Shown in pieces: positions 35,203 through 46,160 of a stretch of 64,000 bases of DNA. Origin of the DNA: Leucaena leucocephala. Lineage: Eukaryota > Streptophyta > Magnoliopsida > Fabales > Fabaceae. The stretch covers positions 26,061,001-26,125,000 of the forward strand of contig CM073519.1 of NCBI GenBank assembly GCA_037074615.1, read 5' to 3'. The notes under the pieces were generated by a model. The model was not told the origin of the DNA. It was given only the letters and a program-made list of their open reading frames with translations, and did no database searches. Position 1 is the stretch's first letter. Each line of letters starts with the position of its first letter. A program made the translations under genes and the position numbers.

Positions 35203-36393
35203 TTAAGTACTTAAGGATATTCTTGATAACAGTCCAATGGCTCTCACAGGGTCCTGTTCATATCTGCTAGTCATACTTAAGGCAAACGAGACATTCGGTC
35301 GAGTACATAACATAGTGTACATGATAGATCCTATGGCTGAGGCGTATGGAACTTTACTCATGCAACCTCGCTGATCAGATGTACTAGGACACAGATCTTT
35401 GCTAAGATGACTACCATGAGACATGGGTATGAAACCCCTCTTTGATTCGTGCATACTAAACCTATGCAGTATTTTGTCTATGTATGCACTCTGACTGAGT
35501 CCTAGAAGTCTTTTAGATCTATCTCTATAGATCCTGATTCCTATAATGTAGGTGGCTTCACCCAAGTCTTTCATCGAGAAAGACTTTCTTAACCAAGACT
35601 TGACAATCTGCAAGGTAGGAATGTCATTCCCAATAAGTAGGATGTCATCGACATAGAGTATCAAAAACACAATTGTGCTCCCACTAACCTTCTTGTACAC
35701 ACAAGGTTCATCAATGTTTTGAAAAAATCCAAACTCTTTGACTACTTCATCAAAATGATGATTCCAACTTTGAGAGGCTTGCTTCAGTCCATAAATGGAC
35801 CTTTGAAGCTTGCACACTTTACCAGAGTCCTCAGAACGCACAAACCCTTCAGGTTGTGTCATGTACACATCCTCAAGGAGCTTTCCATTAAGGAAGGTTG
35901 TCTTGACGTCCATCTTCCATATTTCATAGTCATAATATGCTGCTATGGCAAAAAGGATTCTGATTGATTTGGCCATTGCAACTGGAAAAAAGGTCTCATC
36001 ATAGTCCATACCATGAGTTTGAGTAAATCCTTTTGCAACCAGTCGTGCCTTAAAGACATTTACATTGCCATCCATGTCAGTTTTCTCCTTAAAAACCCAC
36101 TTGCACCTGACAGTTTTTACACCTTCAGGTGGGTCGACTAAGGTCCAAACCTTATTGTCGTACATGGATTGCATCCCAGACCTCATGGCATTAAGCCATT
36201 TTTCAGAGTTTGGTCCCACTATAGCTTCTCGATAGGTAGTTGGCTCATTATGTTCAATGAGCAACACATCACGACTATCATAAATCAGAAATCCATATCT
36301 ATGAGGCTGAAGTGGTGTCCTATTAGATTTCCGTGGACCTTGCGTGACTTGAGGAGTCTCAACAACTTGTTGTGACTCTTCTCTGTTTTCCAT
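35203..36393 (-). CDS. Angela copia reverse transcriptase (open 396-codon segment)
   Basis: Open frame of 396 codons with the Ty1/copia RT domain (RVT_2). KWVFKEKTDMDGNV and KARLVAKGFTQTHGMDYDETF lie at about residues 99-133, WKMDVKTTFLNGKL (first catalytic Asp) at about 158-172, SIYGLKQAS at about 200, and the catalytic YVDDILLIGND at about 243. The downstream part (FSMKDLGEATYIIGI, GSIMYTMLCTRPNVSFAL) is typical of the thumb/connection. It makes cDNA from element RNA in virus-like particles. The N-terminal ~55 residues (THGPRKS-like, PHRYGFLIYD) are the integrase-RT linker. Not an independent gene: it should be read from one gag-pol frame, but frameshifts at both ends cut it off; the last residues after RPNVSFALSMTSRY are already off the family consensus. 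Confidence 0.85.
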   Translation of the reverse strand: MENREESQQVVETPQVTQGPRKSNRTPLQPHRYGFLIYDSRDVLLIEHNEPTTYREAIVGPNSEKWLNAMRSGMQSMYDNKVWTLVDPPEGVKTVRCKWVFKEKTDMDGNVNVFKARLVAKGFTQTHGMDYDETFFPVAMAKSIRILFAIAAYYDYEIWKMDVKTTFLNGKLLEDVYMTQPEGFVRSEDSGKVCKLQRSIYGLKQASQSWNHHFDEVVKEFGFFQNIDEPCVYKKVSGSTIVFLILYVDDILLIGNDIPTLQIVKSWLRKSFSMKDLGEATYIIGIRIYRDRSKRLLGLSQSAYIDKILHRFSMHESKRGFIPMSHGSHLSKDLCPSTSDQRGCMSKVPYASAIGSIMYTMLCTRPNVSFALSMTSRYEQDPVRAIGLLSRISLST

Positions 36394-36636
36394 CTGTAGT
36401 TCTGTGGTGTCTTGTGGCTCTCAAACTTCTTCGAGGTATACCTTACTCCCACTGGTTCTTTTAGAGATAAATTCTCGTTCGATAAAGATACCATTTCTGA
36501 CAACAAACACTTTGCTATTAGTAGGGTTGTAGACGTAATATCCCTTGGTTTCCTTAGGATATCCCACAAAAAGGCACCTTGAGGATTTGGGCACTAATTT
36601 GTCTGAGGCTTGTTGGTTAACATAGACATCGCATCC
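36394..36636 (-). pseudogene. Angela integrase C-terminus / linker (frameshifted)
   Basis: Joins the integrase frame (ending SLSFLNI) to the RT frame. Minus-strand frames contain GYPKETKGYYVYNP-like and VRNGIFIEREF-like sequence characteristic of the copia GKGY/C-terminal integrase region, split over two frames; the overlapping open stretch at 36285-36569 covers only part of it. At least two frameshifts. Confidence 0.6.
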
Positions 36637-38070
36637 TCAAATATTGAGGAAAGACAAACTAGGCGTCCTCCCAATCCATATCTCATACGGAGTCTTTTCA
36701 ATTGCCTTTGATGGAACACGATTGAGTGTAAACACAGTTGTCTCTAGGGTATGGCCCCAAAAGGAGGGCGGAAGATCTATTTGACTCATCATGGATCGAA
36801 CTATATCTAATAGTGTTCGATTCCTCCATTCAGAAATGCCATTCCATTGTGGTGTCCCTGGAGGAGTCAATTGTGAGACTATCCCACAACTCCTAAGATG
36901 ATCTATGAACTCTTGGCTCAAATATTCACCACCCCAATCAGATCGAAGGGCTTTAATTGTTTTGCCAAGCTGGTTTTGTACTTTATTTTGAAATATTTTG
37001 AACTTTTCAAAAGATTCAGATTTATGTTTCATCAGATAGATATACCCATATCTACTGAAATCATCTATGAATGTTATGAAGTACGAATAACCTCCTCTGG
37101 CATTTGTGTTCATCGGTCCACACACATCTATATGTATGAGGCCCAATAAATTAGTGGCCCTCTCACTGTGCCCAGTGAAAGGTGACTTTGTCATCTTTCC
37201 TAACAAGCAAGACTTGCAAGTGTCATATGATTCAAAATCAAATGAGTTTAGAAATCCATCTTGATGGAGTTTGGAAATGCGTTTCTCATTTCTGTGGCCC
37301 AGATGACAGTGCCAGAGGTGTGTGGGATTCAAATTGTTTGGTTTGACCCTTTTGGAGGTTATGTTATAGATATTTCCATGATTGGATTGTTCCAAATTTA
37401 ATATGTAATGATCAGCATGCAAATCACCATGAGCATAGAAAACATCATTACGATAAATAGAACATTTACTATTTCTAGTAATGGAAGTGAAACCTTCCTT
37501 ATCCAAATAAGAAAGTGAAACAATGTTACTACTTAAAGCAGGAACATAATAGGAATTGTTCAAAACTAACAAAAGCCCAGTGGGCAGAACTAATTCATAA
37601 GTGCCTACAGCTAATGTAGCAACCCTTGCTCTGTTTCTAACTCGTAGGTCAACCTCGCCCTTTTTCAGGTTCCTACTATCCTTTAGTCCCTGTACATTTG
37701 TACAAATGTGAGAACCACATGCAATATCTAATACCCATGAGGTGGAAGTAGAAAGATTAATGTCTATAACATAAATACCTGAAGCGATAGCCCCGCTATC
37801 CTTCTTGTTCTTTTTCAAATCTTTAAGGTAGAGTTTGCAATTCCTTTTCCAATGACCAGGTTCATTGCAGAAGAAGTAGACTCCTTCCTTTGGAGGCTTT
37901 GCCTTCTTTGGTGCAGGTTTGGTTTCAGGCTTGCCTGACTCTTTGTTCTTACCAAATGAGCCATGACCCTTCCCCTTGCCTTTGCCTTTCTTTTTCATAC
38001 CCTTTCCTTTCTGAACCATCAAAACAATACTGGGCTTCTTCTTAAGACTTGGCTCAGCAATTTTAAGCAT
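36637..38070 (-). CDS. Angela gag C-terminus, protease and integrase (open 477-codon segment)
   Basis: 477 open codons. Residues 1-60 are the Lys/Gly-rich gag tail. The zinc knuckle at about 66-80 reads YFFCNEPGHWKRNC, so the first Cys of CCHC is Tyr. Protease at about 111-120 reads WVLDIACGSHIC where copia proteases have D-[ST]-G: only the Asp remains of the catalytic triad. Integrase: an HHCC zinc finger at about 253-296 (HLWHCHLGH...CKSCLLGK), core Asp in HIDVCGPM (about 316), second Asp in RSDWGGEY (about 378), and Glu in NGISEWRNRTLLD (about 413), so D,D,E is retained. Starts at a Met inside gag; the true start is upstream near 38629 in another frame. Family: Angela-type copia. The element could not process its own polyprotein. 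Confidence 0.85.
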   Translation of the reverse strand: MLKIAEPSLKKKPSIVLMVQKGKGMKKKGKGKGKGHGSFGKNKESGKPETKPAPKKAKPPKEGVYFFCNEPGHWKRNCKLYLKDLKKNKKDSGAIASGIYVIDINLSTSTSWVLDIACGSHICTNVQGLKDSRNLKKGEVDLRVRNRARVATLAVGTYELVLPTGLLLVLNNSYYVPALSSNIVSLSYLDKEGFTSITRNSKCSIYRNDVFYAHGDLHADHYILNLEQSNHGNIYNITSKRVKPNNLNPTHLWHCHLGHRNEKRISKLHQDGFLNSFDFESYDTCKSCLLGKMTKSPFTGHSERATNLLGLIHIDVCGPMNTNARGGYSYFITFIDDFSRYGYIYLMKHKSESFEKFKIFQNKVQNQLGKTIKALRSDWGGEYLSQEFIDHLRSCGIVSQLTPPGTPQWNGISEWRNRTLLDIVRSMMSQIDLPPSFWGHTLETTVFTLNRVPSKAIEKTPYEIWIGRTPSLSFLNI

Positions 38071-38629
38071 CCATGCAGTTCAGAAATAGATTTCTCCATG
38101 TTGTTCATGTTGTAGTTCATGATAAACTAGTCATAACTTTCTGGGAGTGAGCTCAAGATCAATCCATACCTACCTCCTGGCTCATGGGAAATCCAAGCCT
38201 CTCAAGGTGATCAATGTACCCTTTCATCTTTAAGACATGAGTACTGACTGATACACCTTCAGCCATCTTGTAGGAATGTAAGGCCTTAGTGGTCTCATAC
38301 CTCTCTTGCCTTGCCTATTGCTGAATATTTCCTTGAGATGCACAATCATCTCATAAGCCTCCATGTGTTCCAGATCTCTTTGGAGCTCTGGAACTATGGT
38401 GGCTAGCATCATGCATCCCACATCGACAAAGTCTTCCTTATGCTTCGTGTAAGCATCTCTCTGAGCTCTAGGAGCATTGGCCGCTGGCTCCTCAGGAATG
38501 GGTTGATCTAGGACATGCGCCTTTCTTTCCTGCTTGAGAACAATTCTCAAGTTCCTAAACTAGTCAAGAAAGTTTATCCTTCTCAGGGACAGATCATAGC
38601 GATAATGTAGTAGTATTACTAGTCATCAT
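38071..38629 (-). pseudogene. Angela gag N-terminal part (frameshifted)
   Basis: Probable start at ATG 38629 on the minus strand. The open piece 38230-38550 reads LRIVLKQERKAHVLDQPIPE, DAYTKHKEDFVDVGCMMLAT and AYEMIVHLKEIF, matching the copia gag (UBN2-type) of Angela. Then, in other frames, VSVSTHVLKMKGYIDHLERL and NMEKSISELHGMLK follow, leading into the 477-codon frame. At least three frame changes plus stops. Gag forms the virus-like particle. Confidence 0.7.
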
Positions 38630-39802
38630 GATTCTACAATTAAAATATGCAATTTAATTAGGAATCTCCCACTAAATAAACAACCCTCAATGCAATAGTT
38701 AGTGGGCTAAGATCCATACTTGGCTCAAACTTAAGTCCGCTTTGGCAGGATGCTTAAATTAAGTTATTTAGGTAGGTAACACCTTTACCAATTACATCAA
38801 ATGTAACTCTTAGATGTTCATGGGATCCTATCATCATATGATCTGTCATGTTTTTAATCCCATCTAATGCCTTGAGACCCAAAACTGTTTTGTTAATCTC
38901 AATTAAGTCAAACAATAATAAACATGTGAGAGTAGCACCGTTACTCTTGCTTATCTCCCTAAGATAACTCAAAAGCACCCACTTTAGAGGAGTCCACAAT
39001 TGAGCGATCGAGGTTTTAACAAGTGTTCATAAATTGACGGCATTATGACTTAAGATTTCATTTAGAGGGCTTAATTTAACTATCTGGTTTATAAGAATGC
39101 ATGTTTCTCAGATTGTATCTCATACAAGTAATATGCATGTTTCTGATATAATCATAAGATGCATAATTTAAACGTGATACAATATGGCTCACCTCTCCTA
39201 AGTCCCCTCAAGCCAATGAGAGCAGCTCTCTAGTAAGAAGAGGAAAATTACATATAGAAACCTCTTTTAACATTTGAGGGGAGTTAAATGAGAAGAGAAG
39301 GTACATTGAGAGTATATATAGGAAGGCACGACACGCAAGCTGTATTTAAAAATTACAACACTTGCAATCTAGAGCCATATTGTTCACTATACCCAAGCAT
39401 TCAAGAATCAACATTCATATTTAATTAAAGGGCAATTAATGTTTCAAAACTAAAACATTCACAAAATAATATATGTTACGCTTATGTTGCGCTACAAATA
39501 GGTAGCCACGGCGGTCTCGCTAGTCGGTTAGCGGGCGGGGTCTAGGGGCAGCGTCCCGAGAAAAAAAAATTGTTTCATAAATAATCACGAATTTGAATTC
39601 GGTTTTCTTAGACCCCATCTATGTTAATTGATCAAATCAAAACGTATCACCACCGATTTCAATTCCCTTTTAGATTCCTTTTATGTCATACATAACACGG
39701 ATCCCTTATATGTCACACATAAAATGCATATTATATGACCAGCTACAACTAACACATATCATATGAATCAACAATCAAGCCTAACTTAAACACAAAATGG
39801 CA
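38630..39802 (-). other. Angela untranslated leader
   Basis: About 1.2 kb between PBS and gag with no ORF worth calling. It contains an unusually GC-rich island at 39508-39560, with a 5-bp stem CGCTA/TAGCG (39518-39533) and a GGGGCAGCGTCCC stretch followed by a run of nine A's; the rest is AT-rich. Confidence 0.6.
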
Positions 39803-39817
39803 TGGCTCTGATACCAC
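39803..39817 (-). other. Angela primer-binding site
   Basis: On the minus strand GTGGTATCAGAGCCA, complementary to the 3' end of initiator tRNA-Met, adjacent to the 5' LTR at 39818. Confidence 0.9.
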
Positions 39818-41666
39818 TGTAAGGAATTGGAAGACATGCAACGGAAATTAACTTAAAAATTTTTCTATTCCTTGTCAGTATCTACCGTATATGTTTAAGT
39901 TAAGTGGGAAGAAGCATTACCCTTAGTGTTCCTCTGTGACTTCCACAGCTTCTGGTCACGACGTTCACAGCTTATCTCCGTGACTCGTGCTCCCTTTCTG
40001 ATCGCAAGAAGTTGATGACTCATGTCAGCTTCCTCTACTGGTATCCACACGAACAGCGTTCCAACCACGAATGACGTGCTAGCGTCTTCTGTCACTCCAG
40101 GGCTTTCTCAAGAATTCGTCCTCTCTGTCTCTATTTCAGCATTTTCTTATCTGCAAACCTTTTTCAGATTCCCGTTCGGCCTTTATGTGTTCTATGTTTT
40201 TAAAACGTAGCTCCTAAAATCAGATATATAGGATGCTATGCATTTTCCTCTACCGAATTGGATTTTGGAGTTAATCTTATATTAATTCTGAAATTAATAC
40301 AATATCATTTATTGTATAATTTGATAAGAAACTAATTAAATAAATAATATTTATATTAAATCTGTCCCACATATTTAATTCACCTATTTATTTAACTTAA
40401 AATAAAGATAAGACTGAACTATATTTGATTTATTCTCATAAATCAAATTTGAGATATCATATCAATTTGAATTTCAAATTCAAACGTGATGGAGATTTAA
40501 TTTATCCTTATAAATTAAATCTTATAAATATCTCTTATATGAGATATCCTATCAATTTGAATTTCAAAATCAAACGTGATAGTGATTTAATTAAATCTTA
40601 TAAATATCTCATATATGAGATATCCTATCAATTTGAATTTTAAATTCAAACATAATAGAGATTTGATTTATCCTTATAAATTAAGTCTCATATATCTCTT
40701 ATATATAATGTATATATACGAATTTATATATATGCAAATATAAATATAAGTAAATATATACATCCACCCTGGATCATTCATTGAATCTGGACATGTCTTA
40801 GATTCAATGAATCTGGACATCATAGCTCGTGTTGGGCTATTTTGTGTGTGACCCTGTAGGCCTATATGAAGTTGGTAGTGGGCCATTTGCTATACTGGCC
40901 CATAAGTCACAAGCGGTCTCTAGCAAGACATAAAAACTACCCAAATCATATGAGGATCGTTAAACAATGTAACCTTTTATACAACCATATCATCTCCCTT
41001 CTGTCACGTGATATTTTGGTCATGGATGAGGCATGGATAATGTCATCCTCCTATTCCTGACTGTTACTTTCTCGATCCCTGAGTAGTCTAACTATAGAAA
41101 TAGAACTACCTTTCCATTATAGTTTGGCCATATATTTTTCAGACTCACTCATCAAGGGGCCCAGTAATATCTCTCTACGAATGTGAGGGACAAATTCCAT
41201 CTTGACAAATCACATTCCTCCGCATGAAAAACCACTAAACCCGAACATAATCTTTATGATCACTCGGTCAAAAGTGACTTTTAACTAGGTCAAAGCTGAG
41301 CGTTTGTCATATAGGAATCCATGATGATCTCAGGTCAAAGGGCATAGTGACATGGTTTGTATATGAGAGAAGTTTATGATGTAACCCATGCAGCTCTCTC
41401 ATAGCGGGTCGGTCTAACACCTTATACTCTTACATATGCCTATGACTTTGATTTATATCTCTATACATCTTCAAAGTCATACTCGTCTTATTCCATCTCT
41501 GCTCCCGCATAAATGACTGACCAGGGACATTTAGGATAAGATCATGAATTATCCAAGGATGGTCATCACAGTAAACATGCAAATAATATGATAACACAAT
41601 TAATAAATTCATAAATCAATAATGTTCATAAGATAATGATTAGCCCCTAGGGCACGATTTCCAACA
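39818..41666 (-). repeat. Angela 5' LTR
   Basis: Complete, 1849 bp. Minus-strand start TGTTGGAAATCGTGCCC at 41666, end TTCCTTACA at 39818. It carries the 90-bp repeat array (40459-40690), one unit shortened. Confidence 0.88.
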
Positions 41667-41767
41667 GGACTAATATCATGAATGGTATCTTTCCCCTCAC
41701 AGCAACATGGAGAGAAGGTCTAGATCAGTACTTTGAAGAGGAACCCTATGAGGATATTTATGACTGA
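41667..41767 (+). pseudogene. ORF1 of element B, last part
   Basis: Continues the frame broken by the Angela insertion (GGACT is the TSD): GIFPLTATWREGLDQYF, then an acidic tail EEEPYEDIYD and TGA at 41765. The clean ending, followed by a ~230-bp spacer before the gag start at 42001, shows that this ORF is a separate reading frame and not the N-terminus of gag. Confidence 0.6.
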
Positions 41768-42000
41768 ATTTATATGATAGGGGAGTTCATTAGGATGTAT
41801 TATGAGAAAGCAAAATGTAATAGTTGTATCTATGAATGTTATTGTGATCTATGTACCTATGACTGGTGATGATCTTGTACATGTATGTTTAATATGAAAG
41901 ATCCATGTAATGCTATTGAACTTGTTGTATGTTACATTTTGAATGAAATATGAATTATATTAGTTATGATATTCATTTCCTATTACAATAGTAAAACAAA

Positions 42001-43180
42001 ATGGTAAGAACAAGGAGAGCTAGTTCTTTGGGTGAACCCCAAAATGCTAGATACATTAACCAGCTAATCCTAGAATGACTAGAAAAGCAACAAAAGTTGA
42101 TTGAAGAAGTAAGAGCAGCTCAGACGAGGAGCAAATAGGAAAAGGATGTTGCTATAGTAGCGACCGTAGCAAAAGTGGTAGAGAATTTATGGCAAGCAGA
42201 ATCGACGGGTACAGCTAATACATAACCAAAAATACTTCAGCAGACAACAAAGCCACTAAGATAGACAGTAGATCCCGCTGGCATTCAACAGTGGATGGCT
42301 AAATTCTGTAAACATAATCCTCCGATGTTTGAGGGGACGTTTGATGTACAGAAAGTGGAAGACTGGATCAATAACTAGAGAAGAGTTTAAAGGTATTGGG
42401 TTGTCCATCTAAGAGTAAAGCACAGATGGCAGTCTACCAGCTAGAAAGAGATGCTAATCGATGGTGGAAGAACACTGAGCTGGTGTTACAAGCTATACAT
42501 GTTCCTATCACATGGGAAGTGTTTCTTGAGCAGTTTTACGAGAAGTATTTCCCCCAGTCAGTACGGGATAAAAGAGAAGAAGAATTCCTTGTGCTGAGAC
42601 AAGGAGAAAAAGAATCTTTTGACGAGTACCTGGCTAAGTTCATCTGCCTTTCTCAATATTCCACTTACCTATGATAGGTGGATAATGAACATTGGATGAC
42701 GGAGAGGATGATAAGGGGACTGAATGTTACTTTAAAAGATAAGATGACTCCCCAACAGTATAGCCAATTCAATAAGGCTGTAGAGGCCTGCAGAATCATT
42801 GAGAATATCCTGAATCATTGGATGCTGATGAGACTGATGAGTAGGGAGACTACTGTTTCTGAGAGAGTTAGCCATAGCAGAAATACAGCTGGTGGTAGTG
42901 GCTATAATAGAAAAAGAAAAAGGCAGTAGCAATAGAATAGAAGGCGTACTATAGGAAAATTCAGTGGCAATACTGATAATAGAGACCTGAGTTCCAGAGT
43001 ATGTGACAAGTACGGGAAAAGCTATGAAGATAGACCATGCTTAATGCGGTAGAACATCTGTTACACATGCGGGAAACCTGGACACTTTTCCAAGAATTGT
43101 CCCCAGGCAGCTAATGATCAAAGGCTACGTACTCAAGGGCGAGTGTTCGCATTAACAAGGGAAGATGCACAGAGATCACC
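42001..43180 (+). pseudogene. Element B gag with CCHC zinc knuckle
   Basis: ATG at 42001 gives MVRTRRASSLGEPQNARY, with stops soon after and a frameshift near 42385. The core 42396-42929 is open apart from two adjacent stops at 42672-42677: ERDANRWWKN, ITWEVFLEQFYEKYFPQSVRDKRE split in two conserved blocks, KESFDEYLAKFICL, then TERMIRGLNVTLKD. This is the Retrotrans_gag domain of Ty3/gypsy elements. In the same frame, 43059-43100 encodes CYTCGKPGHFSKNC, a complete CX2CX4HX4C knuckle that binds RNA. An earlier Cys-containing stretch (CDKYGKSYEDRPC) precedes it, as in Tekay gag. It would form the capsid; now broken. Confidence 0.8.
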
Positions 43181-43189
43181 CGTGATGAT

Positions 43190-43320
43190 TCAAGGTATCA
43201 TTTATCTCAATAATCATTCTATGATTACTATATTTATTCGAGTGCAAGTCATTCCTTTGTTTCTTATGAATGTGCTAAATGGCTAGGCCTTACAATTAGC
43301 AAATTGCATTATTCTATATG
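43190..43320 (+). pseudogene. Element B aspartic protease, first part
   Basis: GIIYLNNHSMITIF followed, after a one-base loss, by SSASHSFVSYECAKWLGL. In chromoviruses this is the DSGASHSF active-site motif; here the Asp is lost to the frameshift and Gly is Ser. Cut at 43320 by the C-type solo LTR and resumed at 45453. Confidence 0.7.
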
Positions 43321-45447
43321 TGAAACATCCTCCTTTCTTACATTTTAGGGACCACTCAGTAGCATTTAGAACCACTTCTAGGGCTATTGAAGTCAAATCA
43401 TACAATCTTAAATTTTACTCCTAGCGAACACTGTTCACTGTGTAAATTCTAGCGGAGTGACCTGACTTGAAAAAATCATAATTAATTCTAGAAAAATCAA
43501 AACAAAGTGGTTCAAATTGCTACGCGAAGCTAACGTAATTCTCTTTCAGGGAAACATAACTCGTTGACCACGCATTGACCAGGTCCACATCAGTCAATGT
43601 CTAAAGTTTACTATTTATCCTGCATTTTTCCCTGATTCCAGCACTTTGGTCTTATCTTTGCATAACCTCTACACCATCCAATCCCTAGCTCCTCTCTATG
43701 ATTCTTCGATCCGCTTTAAACATACTTGTGGGATTGGGATTACATGGAAAGGGATGAGATTTCTAGGGAAATCTCAGTAGCAAACGACAACCATATAATG
43801 TATGCAACTATATGCTTGGTGTTACTATGTGTGTACTTAATGATCATGCTTGCATCATGATAACATACATGCTTCCATGTTACTTAATTATAACATATGG
43901 CCATAGTATAAAAAGAAACATAGCATTGCTTAATCATACATGCCTCACATCATCAAGGTAAGAAAACATCACATAAAACATCCAAGCAGTATAAGCATAC
44001 AAGTATGTAAGTTTACTACCTGGTGTGTAGCCTTTCCATCCAGCTCTTAGCCTTGTCTCTAAGGTTCCTTCTTTTCATAAGTCAGAGCCTACACATAGCA
44101 TAATAATATCTTTATTATTATCCAGTATAGCTCTACTTATCTCATGCTTAACTAGGGGTAATATCTTTACTCTGACATTCCTCTAACTTTCTTTCTAGCT
44201 ATAGCTAACTTTATTAATAGAGATATTTCTCTATTCTAACTACTAAGAGCAATCTTCTACTTTATTAGAGCAGGGACTAGATAACTTACTTACCTCATTC
44301 TTAAGCTTTGCCCAGTCCCTTTGCTCCTTAGACTGCTCCTGGCTCTACCAGAACTTTTTCCTTTCTTCCTTTCTTCCTCTCTTTCTCTCTTTCTCTCTTC
44401 TTTCTCTTCCTTTTCTTGCTAGATCCGTGGTGTGCCTTGAAATGGGAGGGGAGTTGCCTATTTATAGGTGAGAGGAGATGGAATGAATGGTCCAGATTGA
44501 TTCTTGATGAATGGCTCAGATTGCTTGCTTCCTCAAGAAGCTTTGCCTGCATCATCACAATGACATCACCCTCCTTGATGACTCACCACTAATGACATCA
44601 TCCAGGATACCTCAGGGGTATATGTGGTGCAATGGTGGGGCCCTTGGGACACCTCACCAGCTGACTCAGCCTTTCTAGAGAGTTTTAGAGTCTTTTCCCT
44701 TAATAGACGGCCGAGATCGTGCCACGTGTCCTCTTGCTCGGTTACCAAGAAACATCCTTAGTAAATTACCAAAATGCCCTTAATACCTCTCTAGTACTTC
44801 TAAGGGCACTTTTATCTTTCCAAACCTTACCAGAGTACCTCTTGACCCTGGTCAACTATCTAGATACCCTTTCTTGACTGTCTAACCTTAGTCAAACAAT
44901 CATAACACCCTTCATCTAACTCTAACTTAATGACACAACACAGTGGCATACCTTCAGTGGCAATTTCATAATTCTTCATTTTTCTCGGTCTTTATTAGCC
45001 TTGGCCCATATACTTATCTAAAAATATCATTGGGCTTCTAAGGTACCATTCTGGACCCTCTGTATGATTCACTATCTTCATGGGCTTAATTCCCGAGAAA
45101 TTCCCCCGAAACCTATTTATCAGGTCTTTTAATCCACTATAAATTATGTAGTAAATTATACAAAACTCCTTTTTAGGCTCTGTTAGTTTCATAAATTCTT
45201 ATATTAATTATAGGAATTTATTGCCACATTTCATCTGATTCTGAGGTCTAGAGAATACTGTATTAATTTTCCTTCTCGTCAAAAATTAATATAAACCTTT
45301 CGGGACCTCATATCAAAACTCTGTGTTGCATCAAACTGATCAGCATAATTTTCTCTATTTACTGAGACCTGTGCTCAATAGAGTCTAGTAGTATCCCTTT
45401 TTCAGGCTATATACTGGGCTTCTAAGCCTAAAAATTGGGATATGATA
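43321..45447 (-). mobile_element. Solo LTR, C family, TSD ATATG
   Basis: 2127 bp. Minus-strand start TATCATATCCCAATTTTTAG at 45447, end GGATGTTTCA at 43321. ATATG at 43316-43320 and 45448-45452. Excision restores the protease frame. It keeps the stem-loop (43755-43776, loop TAGG), TATA box, purine-rich leader and GAG|GTAAG donor in the same order as element C. Confidence 0.9.
43755..43776. other. Conserved LTR stem-loop (C-type solo LTR)
   Basis: TGAGATTTC-TAGG-GAAATCTCA, a 9-bp stem, in the inverted solo LTR. Confidence 0.5.
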
Positions 45448-45452
45448 ATATG

Positions 45453-46160
45453 CGTGACAAGTCCTACAAATGGCAAAGTAGTTACATCAAATGTTTGCCT
45501 AAATAGTGTCATTCGCTATTAGTGTTATTGCACTACTTTAGACCAAATATGTATGCCCTTTCATGATATTGAAGTCATAATTGGATTGAATTAGTTGTTT
45601 GCCAATAATGTGATGTTGGATTCTAAGAACAAAACTCTAGTTCTTTGTCCATAAGCCATAAATGTGAATCCATAAGTGAGACTGAATTTCCTAACAGAGG
45701 CTCAGGCAGATAAATGCCTATGGAAAGGATGTTAGGGGCATATGGTCTTCTTTTCTATTCAAGTAGAAGTAGAAGAAGGAATTGATACGATTCTAGTAGT
45801 TAAAGAATTTCCCAAAGTCTTTCCAAAGGAGATTTAAGGACTACCTCCAAAGTGAGAAGTGGAGTTTGTAATCGATATTATACCTGGAGTTGGACTAGTA
45901 TCTAAAGCCCTATATTGTATAGCTCCCAATAAGATGATTGAGCTAAAGAAGCAGATTGAGCAGCTTCTAGAGAAGGGTTTTATTCGACCTATTGTTTCTC
46001 TGTGGGGTGGTCCAGTGTTATTCGTTAAGAAGAAGGATAGTAGTCTCTAACTATGCATTGACTATTGGGAGTTGAATAAGATTACAGTTAAGAATAAGTA
46101 TCATTTTCCCTGGATTGATGATTTACTGGACCAGTTAGTTGGAGCGAGCTTATTCTCCAA
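45453..46160 (+). pseudogene. Element B protease end and truncated reverse transcriptase
   Basis: 45453-45660: VTSPTNGKVVTSNVC, CMPFHDIEVIIGLN and NNVMLDSKNKTLV, the C-terminal half of the protease. Then EFPKVFPKEI and GLPPK, the usual lead-in, and RT fingers at 45860-46160: EFVIDIIPGVG, ELKKQIEQLLEKGFIRP, GGPVLFVKKKDSSL (then TAA), LCIDYWELNKITVKN, WIDDLLDQLVGASLFSK. The palm with the YADD active site, RNase H and the integrase zinc finger are deleted: the sequence jumps at about 46161 into integrase. At least six stops. Confidence 0.8.

Larger units (their letters stand above)
24655..41666 (-). mobile_element. Angela-clade Ty1/copia element, TSD GGACT
   Basis: LTR ends on the minus strand read TGTTGGAAATCGTGCCC... 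to ...AATTCCTTACA. GGACT occurs at 24650-24654 and 41667-41671. 5' LTR is 39818-41666, PBS 39803-39817, gag-pol on the minus strand 34667-38629, and the 3' LTR (24655-26206 + 34437-34716) is split by element C. Integrase, RT and gag motifs and the TGTTGGAAAT start with ~1.85 kb LTRs match the Angela/BARE-1 lineage. Without element C the copy is about 8.8 kb. Frameshifts in gag, between integrase and RT, and between RT and RNase H make it non-autonomous. Confidence 0.9.

Noticed and set aside
34869..37149. Plus-strand frames opposite the Angela pol (34869, 35719, 36169, 36898)
   Set aside because: Antisense shadows of RT, RNase H and integrase.
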